From positions 62,001 through 126,000 of the forward strand of contig NZ_JAACFU010000006.1 of the NCBI RefSeq assembly GCF_029051725.1: a stretch of 64,000 nucleotides of DNA, in the 5' to 3' direction. The notes beneath the pieces were generated by a model, which saw only the letters and a list, made by a program, of their open reading frames with translations, ran no database searches and was not told the origin of the DNA. The stretch is from Bradyrhizobium sp. CSS354 (GTDB lineage: Bacteria > Pseudomonadota > Alphaproteobacteria > Rhizobiales > Xanthobacteraceae). Positions 32,819 to 41,868 of this stretch are shown in pieces (position 1 is the stretch's first letter; each line of letters starts with the position of its first letter). A program made the position numbers and the translations under genes.

Positions 32819-34585
32819 ATGTTTCGTCGATTTTGCTGGACTTGGGTCTTCATCGCCGGTGCCGGCATTTTCGCCGCCGTGGCGCACGCCGAGGATACGG
32901 TCGTGCGCAGCTTCGCCGGCGGTTCGGCGCCCTCGATGGTAGGCATCGTTCCCGCCAGCGAGGACGTGGAACTGGGGGGCCCCCAAGCGCTCAGCGCCGA
33001 CGGGCAGGGCAACCTGTTCGTGCTCGACCAGATCAACGGCCGCATTCTCGAGTTCGATCCCAAACAACCGAACTCCGCCCCGGACGTCCTGAAGATGCCG
33101 AAGGATGTCCAGCCGACCGACCTTGTCGTTCACAACGACGACATCATGGTTTGGGACGGCGGCGTGCGCACGTTGAAGGCAGCGGCTCACCAGTCCACGC
33201 GTGGGCTCGGCGACGAGATCCAGCTCGAGGAGGTCTCAAGCCGCGGAGTGGACGATCAGGTCGCCGCCTCCGCCTTCGCCCAGATGGGATCGCAGCCGCC
33301 AGGCAGCGCAACCGACCTACTCGACCAGAACACGCGCGCGGCCGTCATCGGGCAGGGGCGGCAGCCCGATCGGCAATACATCGCGTCCCGCAGCAAGGGC
33401 TCGGTGATCGCCGACATCCTCCCGGACAAGGGCAATTCCAGCGTACGGATCGAGATCCAGACCATGGTCACGAACGAGAGCATTGGCGCGCTCGGTCTGC
33501 GCGTGCGCGACCAGCTCGGCACGGTCGAATTTCTCGAGATTGACAACAGCGACCGCTTCTATGTGCTGGCCGAGGACATCCCGCCGTCGGGGAAGAACGC
33601 CTCGACCTTCGTCGCACGCTATGCCGCGAACGGTCGTCTCGAAGGAATCTACGAACTGCCACTCGAGAACACCCCGCTGACAAGGCGGTTCGTCACCGTC
33701 TCGGGTGATGGCGATGTCTATTTCCTGCGAACCAAGCCAGACGGTGTCGAAGTGGTTGGCGTTGGCTTCAAACCGCTGGGCAACGTGTCGGTCATCGACG
33801 TGCGGCCGTCGCGGACCTCAGCGAAGCCGGCCCTGGGCCCCGAGGGCCGGCCCGGCCACGACGTCAAGTTCAGCGCGCCTGCCGCGGTCCGGCCGTCCAA
33901 TCGTCAGCAGGCGATCGAGACCGCGTTCGCATTCGAAGGCGTGCAGTGGAAGCTGACGCAGGCGAACTATGGCAACGATCCGGATAACCAGTGCAGCGGC
34001 TTCAACCGCATTCGCCGGCCGTGGTATCTACAGGGCAAGGTGAACCAGGAGGTGCGCGGCGTACCCTATTGCTGGGGCTGCCACGGTTCGCTTGCAAACT
34101 TCCGGCAGCGGATCGAGAGCGGGACGCTGGCAGGCAACGTCTGCACCCGGAACGCGCCGCGGCCGGACGCGGCGGGCGTTGACTGTTCGGCGTTCGTCAG
34201 CGCCGCCTGGGGACTCTCGGTCCACTACACGACCGCCGCCATCCCGGCGATCGCGACGCCCGTGTCGAATCCCTGGGACCTCAAGCCTGGCGATGCGCTC
34301 AACAAGCCGGGCTCCCATGTGATGTTATTCCTGCGGTTCACGCCCGATCGCAAGGCGGAGGTGATGGAATCCTCGACCGGTGGATGCAATGGACGCGTCT
34401 GCCGCAACGTCTATCCGTTGGCGAGCCTGCTGGCACGTGGCTACAATCCGGTCCGTTTCCGTGCCTTCGCGGATGACCACGCGACGGTCTCGGCGGACGC
34501 CTATCAAGAGGACGATGCGCCGATGGGACGCAAATCGACGGCTGCCAAAGCCGCGACCAACAAGCCGGCGACCAAGAAGCGCTGA
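32819..34585 (+). CDS. Exported beta-propeller protein with NlpC/P60-like C-terminal peptidase
   Basis: The 588-aa protein has a signal peptide (cleavage near AHAED). Residues about 30-340 carry repeated strand motifs such as LSADGQGNLFVLDQINGRIL and FVTVSGDGDVYFLRT, as in NHL/beta-propeller domains. The C-terminal 200 residues contain a CHAP/NlpC-P60-type module. The putative nucleophile is Cys456 in GVDCSAFVSAAWG, and the likely His is His500 in GSHVMLF. A preceding YCWGCHG and the spacing support this. NlpC/P60 enzymes cleave the peptide stems of peptidoglycan. It heads a plus-strand unit with the caspase-DUF4384 gene. A role as a T6SS effector is possible, but the signal peptide argues for a periplasmic housekeeping or remodelling enzyme. 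The Lys/Ala-rich tail (SADAYQEDD onward) is unusual. Confidence 0.75.
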   Translation: MFRRFCWTWVFIAGAGIFAAVAHAEDTVVRSFAGGSAPSMVGIVPASEDVELGGPQALSADGQGNLFVLDQINGRILEFDPKQPNSAPDVLKMPKDVQPTDLVVHNDDIMVWDGGVRTLKAAAHQSTRGLGDEIQLEEVSSRGVDDQVAASAFAQMGSQPPGSATDLLDQNTRAAVIGQGRQPDRQYIASRSKGSVIADILPDKGNSSVRIEIQTMVTNESIGALGLRVRDQLGTVEFLEIDNSDRFYVLAEDIPPSGKNASTFVARYAANGRLEGIYELPLENTPLTRRFVTVSGDGDVYFLRTKPDGVEVVGVGFKPLGNVSVIDVRPSRTSAKPALGPEGRPGHDVKFSAPAAVRPSNRQQAIETAFAFEGVQWKLTQANYGNDPDNQCSGFNRIRRPWYLQGKVNQEVRGVPYCWGCHGSLANFRQRIESGTLAGNVCTRNAPRPDAAGVDCSAFVSAAWGLSVHYTTAAIPAIATPVSNPWDLKPGDALNKPGSHVMLFLRFTPDRKAEVMESSTGGCNGRVCRNVYPLASLLARGYNPVRFRAFADDHATVSADAYQEDDAPMGRKSTAAKAATNKPATKKR

Positions 34586-34684
34586 ACCCCCGGTGTCCTC
34601 GGCGCTACAGATGACTATGAACTACCGCCTCGATCCGACAGTCTGGTTCCGGGGCGGCCTGCATGACATCGAGGTGGATCAGGG

Positions 34685-36487
34685 ATGCGAAGCTCCAGAG
34701 GATTTGACCACAGGTTCGGCCGCTTGTGCGTCGCCATCGCGCTCGCCGCGATGGTCGGCCTGCCGCTGCAGCATGCTCGGGCGGCGGAAGCGCTTTCGAT
34801 CGGCAATCCGGATGGCGGTGCCGTGCGTGGGCTCGTGATCGGCATTGATGATTATCAACACGTCCGCAAGCTGAAGGGGGCGGTCGCCGACGCCGCCGAT
34901 ATCGTCTCCAGCCTAAAGACGATGGGGGTTGGCGACATCGTCGAGCTGACCAATGCTCAAGCGGACAGGGCGAGCGTGCTGCGCGAAATCAGCGCGATGG
35001 TGGAGCGGACAAGGAACAACGATCTCGTCTTTCTGTCGATCGCTGGTCACGGCACGCAGGAGCCGGAGCGCATCAAGGGCTCGGAGCCGGACGGCATGGA
35101 GAACGTGTTCCTGCTGCCAGGCTTCGAAACCACGCCGACTGGATCGGTCGAACGTATTCTGGGGAGCGAGTTCAACCACTTCATCCGGCAGTTCGAACTG
35201 CGCGGTGCGAAGGTGATTTTCGTCGCGGACACCTGCCACGGCGGCGGAATGGTGCGCGATATCGATCCACGGGCTGAGGAGATGAGCTTTCGCCAGGTGC
35301 CTCGCTACACGCTGCTGGTCGATGAATTAAAACCGGTGTCGGACAGCAACGATCCGAAGTCCGAGCTCGATCTCGATCACACCGCGTTCCTGGCCGCCGT
35401 TGATCGCAATACCAAGGCCCCGGAAGTGCGAATCCCCGGGATCGATGGCCTGCGCGGGGCTCTCAGCTACGCGGTGGCGCGGGCCGTAGAGGGCAGCGCG
35501 GACATCAATCACGATGGCAAGGTGACACTCAAGGAGCTCTTCGCCAACGTTCGCCAGGTCGTCTATCAGCTTTCAGACCAGCGCCAGAACATCGTGACAA
35601 TATCGTCACCCGCCCAGACGCCGGAGACGGACGTCGCGTTCGAACTGACGCGCGGGGTGGTGCTCATTCAAGGGCCGGCTCCGAGAACCGCCACTGCTCA
35701 GGCAACGGTTCCCGCCGACGGGAAGGCGCCCCCCGCACCGGTTGCCACGACGAAGACTCCGACGGTGCCAACCCTTGCCGCCGCGCCCAATTCAGCTCCC
35801 AGCAATCCAGTTCCGACCGGCACCGCGCTCGCCGGCACCGCACCGGCGCCCATCCGTCTTTCAACGCCAATCCGCCTGGCGGCGCTCGACGGCAAGATGA
35901 GCTATTTCTCGGGCGTGAGCACCAAGGATGTCACCGTGCAGGCGGTTCAGCCGACGGACAATCCCGACTTGATCTGGGACCCCGTGTCTCATGACGTGAT
36001 CGCCTGGGGCGATGTGGTCGCTTACGGGATGGAGGTGGCCAATTTGCCGACGGTCGTGGATCGCACCGCGGCCATCCGCGAGCTCAAGCGAATGGCGACT
36101 CGTTCACCCCAGACGATGCGTATTTGGCCGGACGATCGACAGCAGCGCGCCGGCCAGACCATCGAAGTTGAACTGTCCGACGTCGCGGCGAGGGCGCTGT
36201 TGCTGTTCAATGTGTCAGGCGATGGAACCATCCAGATGTTGTATCCCGTGGGTACGGATGCGCCGTTGGCCAAATCGCCGAGCTTGCGGCTGCCGCTCAG
36301 GGTGGGCGAGCCTTTTGGCGCCGAGCAGATTGTCGCGGTGACCTCGCAGCAGCGCATGTCCGACCTTGAGACCGTCCTGATCCAGCTGAATCGGCGTCGT
36401 GCATCGGGGCAACTGATCAAGAGTCTCGAGCGTTACCTGCCAGCGGACGCGCGGATCGCCTCGGTCGGCTTCTTCAGTGCTCCCTGA
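34685..36487 (+). CDS. Exported caspase-like protein with EF-hand loop and DUF4384 domain
   Basis: A ribosome site (AGGTGG) precedes the ATG. After a signal peptide (about 1-34) comes a caspase fold: RGLVIGIDDYQ, His122 in IAGHGTQ and Cys184 in FVADTCHGGG, so the dyad is intact. Residues 273-284, DINHDGKVTLKE, fit a 12-residue EF-hand loop exactly (Asp, Asn, Asp, Lys, Glu at positions 1, 3, 5, 7, 12), which suggests calcium control, as in metacaspases. A long Pro/Thr-rich linker (about 325-395) leads to a C-terminal DUF4384-type domain (about 455-600) with LLLFNVSGDGTIQMLYPVG. A separate DUF4384 gene follows after 19 bp. The substrate is unknown. Confidence 0.87.
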   Translation: MRSSRGFDHRFGRLCVAIALAAMVGLPLQHARAAEALSIGNPDGGAVRGLVIGIDDYQHVRKLKGAVADAADIVSSLKTMGVGDIVELTNAQADRASVLREISAMVERTRNNDLVFLSIAGHGTQEPERIKGSEPDGMENVFLLPGFETTPTGSVERILGSEFNHFIRQFELRGAKVIFVADTCHGGGMVRDIDPRAEEMSFRQVPRYTLLVDELKPVSDSNDPKSELDLDHTAFLAAVDRNTKAPEVRIPGIDGLRGALSYAVARAVEGSADINHDGKVTLKELFANVRQVVYQLSDQRQNIVTISSPAQTPETDVAFELTRGVVLIQGPAPRTATAQATVPADGKAPPAPVATTKTPTVPTLAAAPNSAPSNPVPTGTALAGTAPAPIRLSTPIRLAALDGKMSYFSGVSTKDVTVQAVQPTDNPDLIWDPVSHDVIAWGDVVAYGMEVANLPTVVDRTAAIRELKRMATRSPQTMRIWPDDRQQRAGQTIEVELSDVAARALLLFNVSGDGTIQMLYPVGTDAPLAKSPSLRLPLRVGEPFGAEQIVAVTSQQRMSDLETVLIQLNRRRASGQLIKSLERYLPADARIASVGFFSAP

Positions 36488-36506
36488 CAGTCTGACCGGG
36501 GGAGCC

Positions 36507-37166
36507 ATGTTGCGATCGGAGCCGATCCGCCGCGAGCGAATATACCTCGCGTTGCTGCTCCTGTTGACGGGCGGGCCCGCGCACTCAGCGCCATTGCCCC
36601 CGGAATCCCCGCATGCAAGCCCGGCGATCGCTTCATCGCTTTGGCGCATCCAGGTCACGCGCGGACAGACCAGTGCGGTGCAGAGCAATTCCGCGAACGT
36701 GTCCCTCGAGATCCTGCCGGGTCCGACGGTCGAGGTCGGCGGCAAGGTATCGTTCGGCGTAACTTCCAGGAAAAAGGGCTATCTCATTCTGGTCGATGTG
36801 GATGCGGAAGGACGCATGTCCCAGATCTTTCCGACTCCCGAGTTGGTGGAGCAGTCGGACGAACGCGACATCAATCTTGTCAAGCCCGGCGTCCAGTTCA
36901 TCGTGCCGACGCCGACAGCGCGGCAACGGGGCTTCGAGTATGTCGTTGCCCCCCCGACCGGCTCGGCAATCATGGTTGCGATCCTCAGCGAGCGGCGTGT
37001 GCAATTGCTCGATTTGCCGGATCTCCCGCGCAAGCTGCAGAGCCAGGCCGACGCGTTGAGCTACCTGGCGGCCTGGACCAGCGAGTTGCGTGTGCCGGAC
37101 AGCGCCAACGGAAGACTGCTGTCGAACAATTGGTCGCTGGACGTCAAGTTTTATTCCATCAAGTAA
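36507..37166 (+). CDS. Exported stand-alone DUF4384-type protein
   Basis: The ATG at 36507 has a G-rich sequence immediately upstream; an in-frame GTG at 36477 would overlap the caspase gene. The 219-aa protein has a signal peptide ending near GPAHS and a DUF4384-like domain: KVSFGVTSRKKGYLILVDVD, RMSQIFPTPEL and VMVAILS-type strands (here IMVAILSERRVQLLD). The same domain forms the C-terminus of the preceding caspase, so the two may interact or have arisen by splitting. It is the last plus-strand gene of this unit and converges with the 392-aa gene 19 bp away. DUF4384 proteins are of unknown function, often found beside caspases and kinases. Confidence 0.8.
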   Translation: MLRSEPIRRERIYLALLLLLTGGPAHSAPLPPESPHASPAIASSLWRIQVTRGQTSAVQSNSANVSLEILPGPTVEVGGKVSFGVTSRKKGYLILVDVDAEGRMSQIFPTPELVEQSDERDINLVKPGVQFIVPTPTARQRGFEYVVAPPTGSAIMVAILSERRVQLLDLPDLPRKLQSQADALSYLAAWTSELRVPDSANGRLLSNNWSLDVKFYSIK

Positions 37167-37185
37167 GCCCGGGCCTTCGACTGGC

Positions 37186-38364
37186 TCAGAACTTGAAACC
37201 AAGCGTGAGCGTGCCGGATGTTTCCATCTTGCCGTCAACCGAGCAGCTGCCGTTGAGCGCGATGTTGACACGCCCGAACTTCGCGAGGTCGACGTTGACT
37301 CCGACGCGGGAGAAATCGGTTGGCGAACTCGGGATCATGAAATTCACGTTGTCGAGCGCCCAGAAGGGCAGCTTGCCCTGCAAGTCGGTTTTCCAGAGCA
37401 GTTCGACAAAAATATGCCGCAACGCGTCCGGGTCGACGATGATGGTACCTTTGCTGTCCCTGACCACAAAGCCCATCTCGTCGATGTGAAAGTTGCAGAT
37501 CCGCTTCGCGACGGCACAGTGCACCGAGGTGAGATCGGGCAGGATCTTCGAATCGCCGAACCGAGCCGAAGCCTTGGGATCAATCGCCGGCCCGGTTCGC
37601 GGGTCGGTCGTCGCAACCGGTCTTTCTTCCGGAAATGTCTGCCAGATTTGCCGAAAGCCGATGCCCTCGGTTGCCAGGAACGAGGCATTGCCGGCGAAAT
37701 GACCGCGGCCGGATCGTTCTCCACGAAAAAAAACACTGTTGCCGGCGGGATATTTCAGATTCGTCAGCACGTCGAGAAGCCGGTTGTGATCCTTGGCGAC
37801 GAAATTGATGCCGTCGAGCACGAGCCGTCCTGCCTCCAGGTGCGAACCGATGTGCTCGTCGAGATCGACACCAAGACCCTCCACCCGCCGGTAGATATTT
37901 CTGAACACTTCGGTGTCTCTCGCCGTAACGACCCGGGCCCGTCGCAGCGCGTCGAGACGCCGCTCATCATCTTTCTCCAGAATGTAGATCCGGCACAGCC
38001 CGGGCCGGTCGATCGCAATGTCGAGATGCACGTGAGGAGCTTTTCCGGTTTGCGTGAAGCCGACGCTCTTGACGCCTGCCTTCAGCCACGGGTCATAACC
38101 CGGCATGTCGATCTGGTCAGAACCGAGCCGCGGCGCCTTGCCGGCGGCAGCGAGCAATTGCCGCCAGTTGTCGCACATGAAGTCAAAGCCAAGCGGATTC
38201 CAGTACGGCACAAGGTTGTGGATTTTATAGAAGCCGTAGAGCTGAATGCCGGCTTCGTGCAGCTTCAGCGCGACCTTGTTCATGTCCGCCCGCATCGCGG
38301 CGCGGTCCTGCCCCATGTTGCCGGCCATCGGTGCGGTGTTCGGGTCGAAGGGGCTGCCCGTCAT
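37186..38364 (-). CDS. Hypothetical protein, 392 aa, family not recognised
   Basis: The ATG at 38364 has GAGGAG eleven bases upstream. There is no signal peptide and no membrane segment. I recognise no domain. The N-terminal part contains GIQLYGFYKIHNLVPYWNPL, and further on GQTG-like FTQTGKAPHVHLDIAI with a His-x-His-x-Asp pattern that could be a metal site. The C-terminus is rich in beta strands (VNVDLAKFGRVNIALNG, then GTLTLGFKF), like an outer-membrane-type terminal strand, but too short to conclude. The gene is third in a minus-strand unit after the Cys-tail caspase and the hydrolase. Its function is unknown. Confidence 0.65.
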   Translation of the reverse strand: MTGSPFDPNTAPMAGNMGQDRAAMRADMNKVALKLHEAGIQLYGFYKIHNLVPYWNPLGFDFMCDNWRQLLAAAGKAPRLGSDQIDMPGYDPWLKAGVKSVGFTQTGKAPHVHLDIAIDRPGLCRIYILEKDDERRLDALRRARVVTARDTEVFRNIYRRVEGLGVDLDEHIGSHLEAGRLVLDGINFVAKDHNRLLDVLTNLKYPAGNSVFFRGERSGRGHFAGNASFLATEGIGFRQIWQTFPEERPVATTDPRTGPAIDPKASARFGDSKILPDLTSVHCAVAKRICNFHIDEMGFVVRDSKGTIIVDPDALRHIFVELLWKTDLQGKLPFWALDNVNFMIPSSPTDFSRVGVNVDLAKFGRVNIALNGSCSVDGKMETSGTLTLGFKF

Positions 38365-38455
38365 CTGCGAAGGTCTCCTCGCGTGGCCACGGCGGAAGCT
38401 AGCAGGTGGCCGGTTGGCCGGCTAGTCCGCGATGCCGCAGCCGTTCCCGCAAAGT

Positions 38456-39484
38456 CTACAGCTTGCTCAACCGGCCGTAGAAACCGCTCCTGGCGATCAT
38501 GTAATGAATGTCTTTCGGAAAAGGAAAAGCGTCGCGAACGTTTGAAATCGCCGTTTTGAGGAATTCACCGTGATGCGACGCGGGCTTGTGGCCGAGGGGA
38601 ACTTGGTCGGCGACCTGCGGAATCATGAAGCGGTCCACGTAAGCTGGATCCAGATCATTGACCCTGACCATCTGCCCGAAGGCTGGAAATGCGTCATAGT
38701 GACCTACGCTCACATTGAGGTTCTTGAGGGCAGGGCGCGGCGATGGAGCACGATCGCCATCGGGCGTTGCTAGTCCGCGTCCGAGCAAGTCCAGCTTCAC
38801 CGATTGCGAAAGCGTCGACGGACCGTAGACGACCTCGAGTGCGCAGGTGCTCTGCGCGGACAACCATTGGTACCAGAAAATCGCATCATCGGGATGTGCC
38901 ATCGCGCCATAGAGGCAGTCAAATCCCCAGCAAGCCGACAGGTTGGGCTGATATTTTCCGAGGCTTCCGACCAGATTGCGCATGCCGTTCCCCCCGCCAG
39001 AATGGCAAGCGATGATGAGCTTACCGATCCGGAGTTGGGGTACGCTCTCCGAGCCAAGCTTGGTCCCGAAGCCGGGACCGGTTCCGAGAGCAGGAGCCAG
39101 CCACTTGGCAAGAGCCCCCAGTATTTCGTCGAGGTAGCGTTCGCCCCATTTGGCGGAGGCCAGATCCTTGACGCTGTAGTTGCCGGCAAAGCTGTCGCCG
39201 ACGGCATATTCGTAGCCCAGAAATGGCGCGATAAGCACAACGTCCCTGCCGGAATCCCGGACCTGTTCGCGCAAGCGCGCGGGATCATTGCGGAACAGGT
39301 ATTCATGATCCCTGACATAGAATCCATGCAGCCAGAGCACGACGTCGAATTTGGTGGCGCTCGTGAGGTGCTTCGGCGGGAGATAGACCGCCGTCGGCCT
39401 CATGCCGGGCGCCTGCCGTTTGGTGAAGAGGGTCACACCTGGAAAGGTGCCGATATCCTTCTGCTCCAGTTCACACGTTGTCAC
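38456..39484 (-). CDS. Serine hydrolase-like protein (alpha/beta-hydrolase type)
   Basis: The 342-aa protein has hallmarks of an alpha/beta hydrolase. VVLWLHGFYVRDH looks like the oxyanion-hole HG region. IIACHSGGGNG (Ser162) is a nucleophile elbow, GxSxG-like, though written ACHSGGG. A later His, in SHHGEFLKTAI, could complete the triad. There is no signal peptide. The family is not one I can name; esterase, lipase or peptidase activity is possible. The gene starts 38 bp downstream of the caspase with the Cys-rich tail and ends 91 bp upstream of the orphan gene, so the three are likely one operon. It could be an effector or an accessory enzyme; sequence alone does not decide. Confidence 0.65.
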   Translation of the reverse strand: MTTCELEQKDIGTFPGVTLFTKRQAPGMRPTAVYLPPKHLTSATKFDVVLWLHGFYVRDHEYLFRNDPARLREQVRDSGRDVVLIAPFLGYEYAVGDSFAGNYSVKDLASAKWGERYLDEILGALAKWLAPALGTGPGFGTKLGSESVPQLRIGKLIIACHSGGGNGMRNLVGSLGKYQPNLSACWGFDCLYGAMAHPDDAIFWYQWLSAQSTCALEVVYGPSTLSQSVKLDLLGRGLATPDGDRAPSPRPALKNLNVSVGHYDAFPAFGQMVRVNDLDPAYVDRFMIPQVADQVPLGHKPASHHGEFLKTAISNVRDAFPFPKDIHYMIARSGFYGRLSKL

Positions 39485-39522
39485 TCACATCGCTCCGCTT
39501 CGGGCACCTCTTCTGCGGCGCG

Positions 39523-41439
39523 CTAGTTGCAGACCTCGGCATTGGCATCGTTGCCGGGGCCGCCGCCGCCGCGATATTCGAGATGGCAGCCGCGGTTGAC
39601 CGCGCGACAGCCGCTGTTGTTGCAGAATAGCTGTCCGCCACTCGAGCGGCGGCTGGCGCCAGCCGCAGCAGCAATGCCCGCAGCGCCACCAAAGCCGCCG
39701 GCCGCTCCGGCAGCCTCTCCGCCGGCTTGACGACGCTGCCGTGCGGGACGCTCGTCGCCGTCGTCACGCTTTGCGGTCGCAGGCTTGGCGGTCGCTGGCT
39801 TGGCGGGCTTGGCGGCGCGCTGCTTCTCGCACTCGTTGTCGTCGTTGAGGAACGAGCCCTCGGCGCAAGTGATCTTGCTGCACTGGTCGCCGTCGGCTCG
39901 GTAGCCGTGGTCGCAGATCATCGGACAGATCCGCGACGACCGGAGCTTGATCGCATCGAGCGCATCGACGCTGGCGAGCTTGGTGTCGAATTTGGTCCCC
40001 GCTTGGCGATTGAAGAGCTTCAGCGATCGCTGGGAAGCCGCATTCCATTCGCCATCGACGGCACCCGTGAAGCACCCGACGCGGCTCAATTCGCTCTGTA
40101 ACGACTTGGCCAGTTCGGCTTGAGGGACATCGGTCCTAGCGAGATCGACTTGGTGCGGCCCGTCGCTCAAGGCAGCGATCGCGTCGCTCTGGACGGACTT
40201 AGCCGCCGGAGGCGAACCAACTGCGGCGGAATTCTTGGTCGCGGACCTCGGGCTGAGTGCAGCGATGATCGATGCCTCGGAGGCGGCCCGCTTCCGCTCG
40301 GCATCAGTCGCTTGCTGCTGGGCCACCTGCTTTGTCGTTTCGGCGGCAATGCGGGCGTTCTCCGCGGCCTTCAAGTCTGCGGCCGCCCTTTCCTGGTCGG
40401 TGCTCTGGGCGCCTTCGGAAGCCAGCCGAACGCGCTGCTGTTCGGCCTGGCGCGCTTTCTCGGTTGCCTCAATCCGTGCGTCCTCCGCCTCGATCTGGTT
40501 GAGCTGAAGCTTTGCCAGACTGGCGTAATATCCTTCGGGATGCTGGCTCAGGAATACGCCCAAGGCGGCCTTGTTGTTGAGTTGCAACGCCAGTTCGTAG
40601 TCACGGCGGACCTCGGACTGGGGATTCTGCGCCGCGGGCTTCGGTTCCTCTTTCTTGGCGCTAGGCACGAGAGCAACGTCCTCGCCTCCCAACGAGCCGT
40701 AGACGTAGGGCTCCTGCCGGTTTCCTGTGGCTTGCAGGACATCGTCGCGGACAAAGCCGAAGACCCTGCGCAGATCGAGGCCGGGCTTTGCGATGTATTT
40801 GACCAGAGCCGCCGCGTACGGGCTGTTCTTGCTATTGCCGTCGAGCGCCGTCAATCCGGCCTTTGCGGCGAAGGCGATCAGCGTATTGGACACGGTGGGC
40901 TCGACCCTCGCAAGCCCGCGACTGATCGATCGTGAGGCGACAGTTCGCTTCATGGTGTCGGCAAAAGGATTGTTGCGGCAAGCATCGACGATCACGACCC
41001 GTAGCTGCTTCGCAGGCTCGATCGCCAGCAGCACACGGTCCAGCGAGAAAGCCTCGTCATAAATGTCCGTATCGCGTTCAAGCCTTGCATCGGTCGGGAT
41101 CAGATAGTTTGTGCCATCGATCTCGATCCCATGGCCTGCGTAGTAGACGAGAGCAATGTCGGCGTCGCGTGCTTGATCAGCAAAATCCCTCAGGGCTCGC
41201 TTCATGTCCGTCGCGGTGAGATTGAGCCTCGAGTCGACTACGTCAAACCCTGCGCCTTTCAACGTCGCTGCGATGGCGGCGGCGTCGTTGGCCGGGTTGG
41301 GAAGCAGGGGTGCGTTTTGATAGGTGGAATTGCCGACCACCAAGGCCACACGCTTCGTCGCGGAAGCCGGCTCAGCAGTCAGGACCAGCAAGGCGCCGAG
41401 GACAAGGGCGAATAATCTGATTTGCGTACAGAAGCTCAT
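39523..41439 (-). CDS. Exported caspase-like protein with peptidoglycan-binding-like and Cys-rich C-terminus
   Basis: This is the largest caspase of the region (638 aa), first gene of the minus-strand unit. A signal peptide ends near ASATKR. The caspase fold follows, with KRVALVVGNSTYQNAPLLPN, His103 in YYAGHGIEIDGTNYL and Cys154 in IVDACRNNPF; the dyad is intact. Residues about 285-390 are an Ala/Glu/Arg-rich coiled coil. Residues about 440-490 (LQSELSRVGCFTGAVDGEWN) resemble a peptidoglycan-binding repeat. The end has a Cys-rich pattern (CPMICDHGYRADGDQC, CAEGSFLNDDNECE) and a Gly/Ala-rich stretch before two last Cys groups. This suggests a disulfide-stabilised periplasmic domain. Confidence 0.87.
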   Translation of the reverse strand: MSFCTQIRLFALVLGALLVLTAEPASATKRVALVVGNSTYQNAPLLPNPANDAAAIAATLKGAGFDVVDSRLNLTATDMKRALRDFADQARDADIALVYYAGHGIEIDGTNYLIPTDARLERDTDIYDEAFSLDRVLLAIEPAKQLRVVIVDACRNNPFADTMKRTVASRSISRGLARVEPTVSNTLIAFAAKAGLTALDGNSKNSPYAAALVKYIAKPGLDLRRVFGFVRDDVLQATGNRQEPYVYGSLGGEDVALVPSAKKEEPKPAAQNPQSEVRRDYELALQLNNKAALGVFLSQHPEGYYASLAKLQLNQIEAEDARIEATEKARQAEQQRVRLASEGAQSTDQERAAADLKAAENARIAAETTKQVAQQQATDAERKRAASEASIIAALSPRSATKNSAAVGSPPAAKSVQSDAIAALSDGPHQVDLARTDVPQAELAKSLQSELSRVGCFTGAVDGEWNAASQRSLKLFNRQAGTKFDTKLASVDALDAIKLRSSRICPMICDHGYRADGDQCSKITCAEGSFLNDDNECEKQRAAKPAKPATAKPATAKRDDGDERPARQRRQAGGEAAGAAGGFGGAAGIAAAAGASRRSSGGQLFCNNSGCRAVNRGCHLEYRGGGGPGNDANAEVCN

Positions 41440-41868
41440 GGCGCAACGTCCAGTATCAGCCGAGTGGGGAGCGTCAACGGAGGTGGCCGCGCAGAATGCT
41501 TAAAAATGAGCTCTCGGCGGCCGCTTGTCTCCGTTTAGGAGTAGTCTCGAGCCCGATCCATTCCTAAATTTGTCGCGCATTTCAGTGAATGCGTTCAAAG
41601 GCCTGAGACGATTGTCGTGCCGGGCACGTTGGGCACGGTTGGCGCGTATAGGGGGCGTGCTGTAATTTAACGTGCTGATATTTAACGACTTTTTGGTCTT
41701 GTGCGATGGCTTCGTTGAAGCGTACAAGGGGCTAGGCTTGCCTAGAATCGGCGTTCCGCTGGCGGCACATCAAGCGGAAGTGAAATCCGGTGTTAGACCT
41801 GCGGATCGATAGCTTTAGCGAAAGCTCTTGGCCAGCTTTGGCCCCTGAAATATTTGGCAGCCTTGCGC
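41440..41868. other. 429-bp intergenic region, no gene seen
   Basis: The gap separates the divergent caspase (minus) and metzincin (plus) genes and must contain promoters for both. It is unusually A+T-rich near 41660-41700. A GG-N10-GC pair at 41632-41645 recalls a -24/-12 element but matches the consensus poorly. No ORF with coding character was found. Confidence 0.4.

Noticed and set aside
37090..38559. 489-aa plus-strand frame opposite the 392-aa gene
   Set aside because: It overlaps three genes on both strands and has the His/Arg-rich composition typical of antisense frames in high-G+C DNA. The minus-strand frame has a better start and fits the operon.
41620..41650. Possible RpoN (-24/-12) promoter upstream of the first metzincin gene
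   Set aside because: The GG-N10-GC spacing is right, but the flanking bases match TGGCAC-N5-TTGC poorly, and no adjacent enhancer-binding-protein gene was found.
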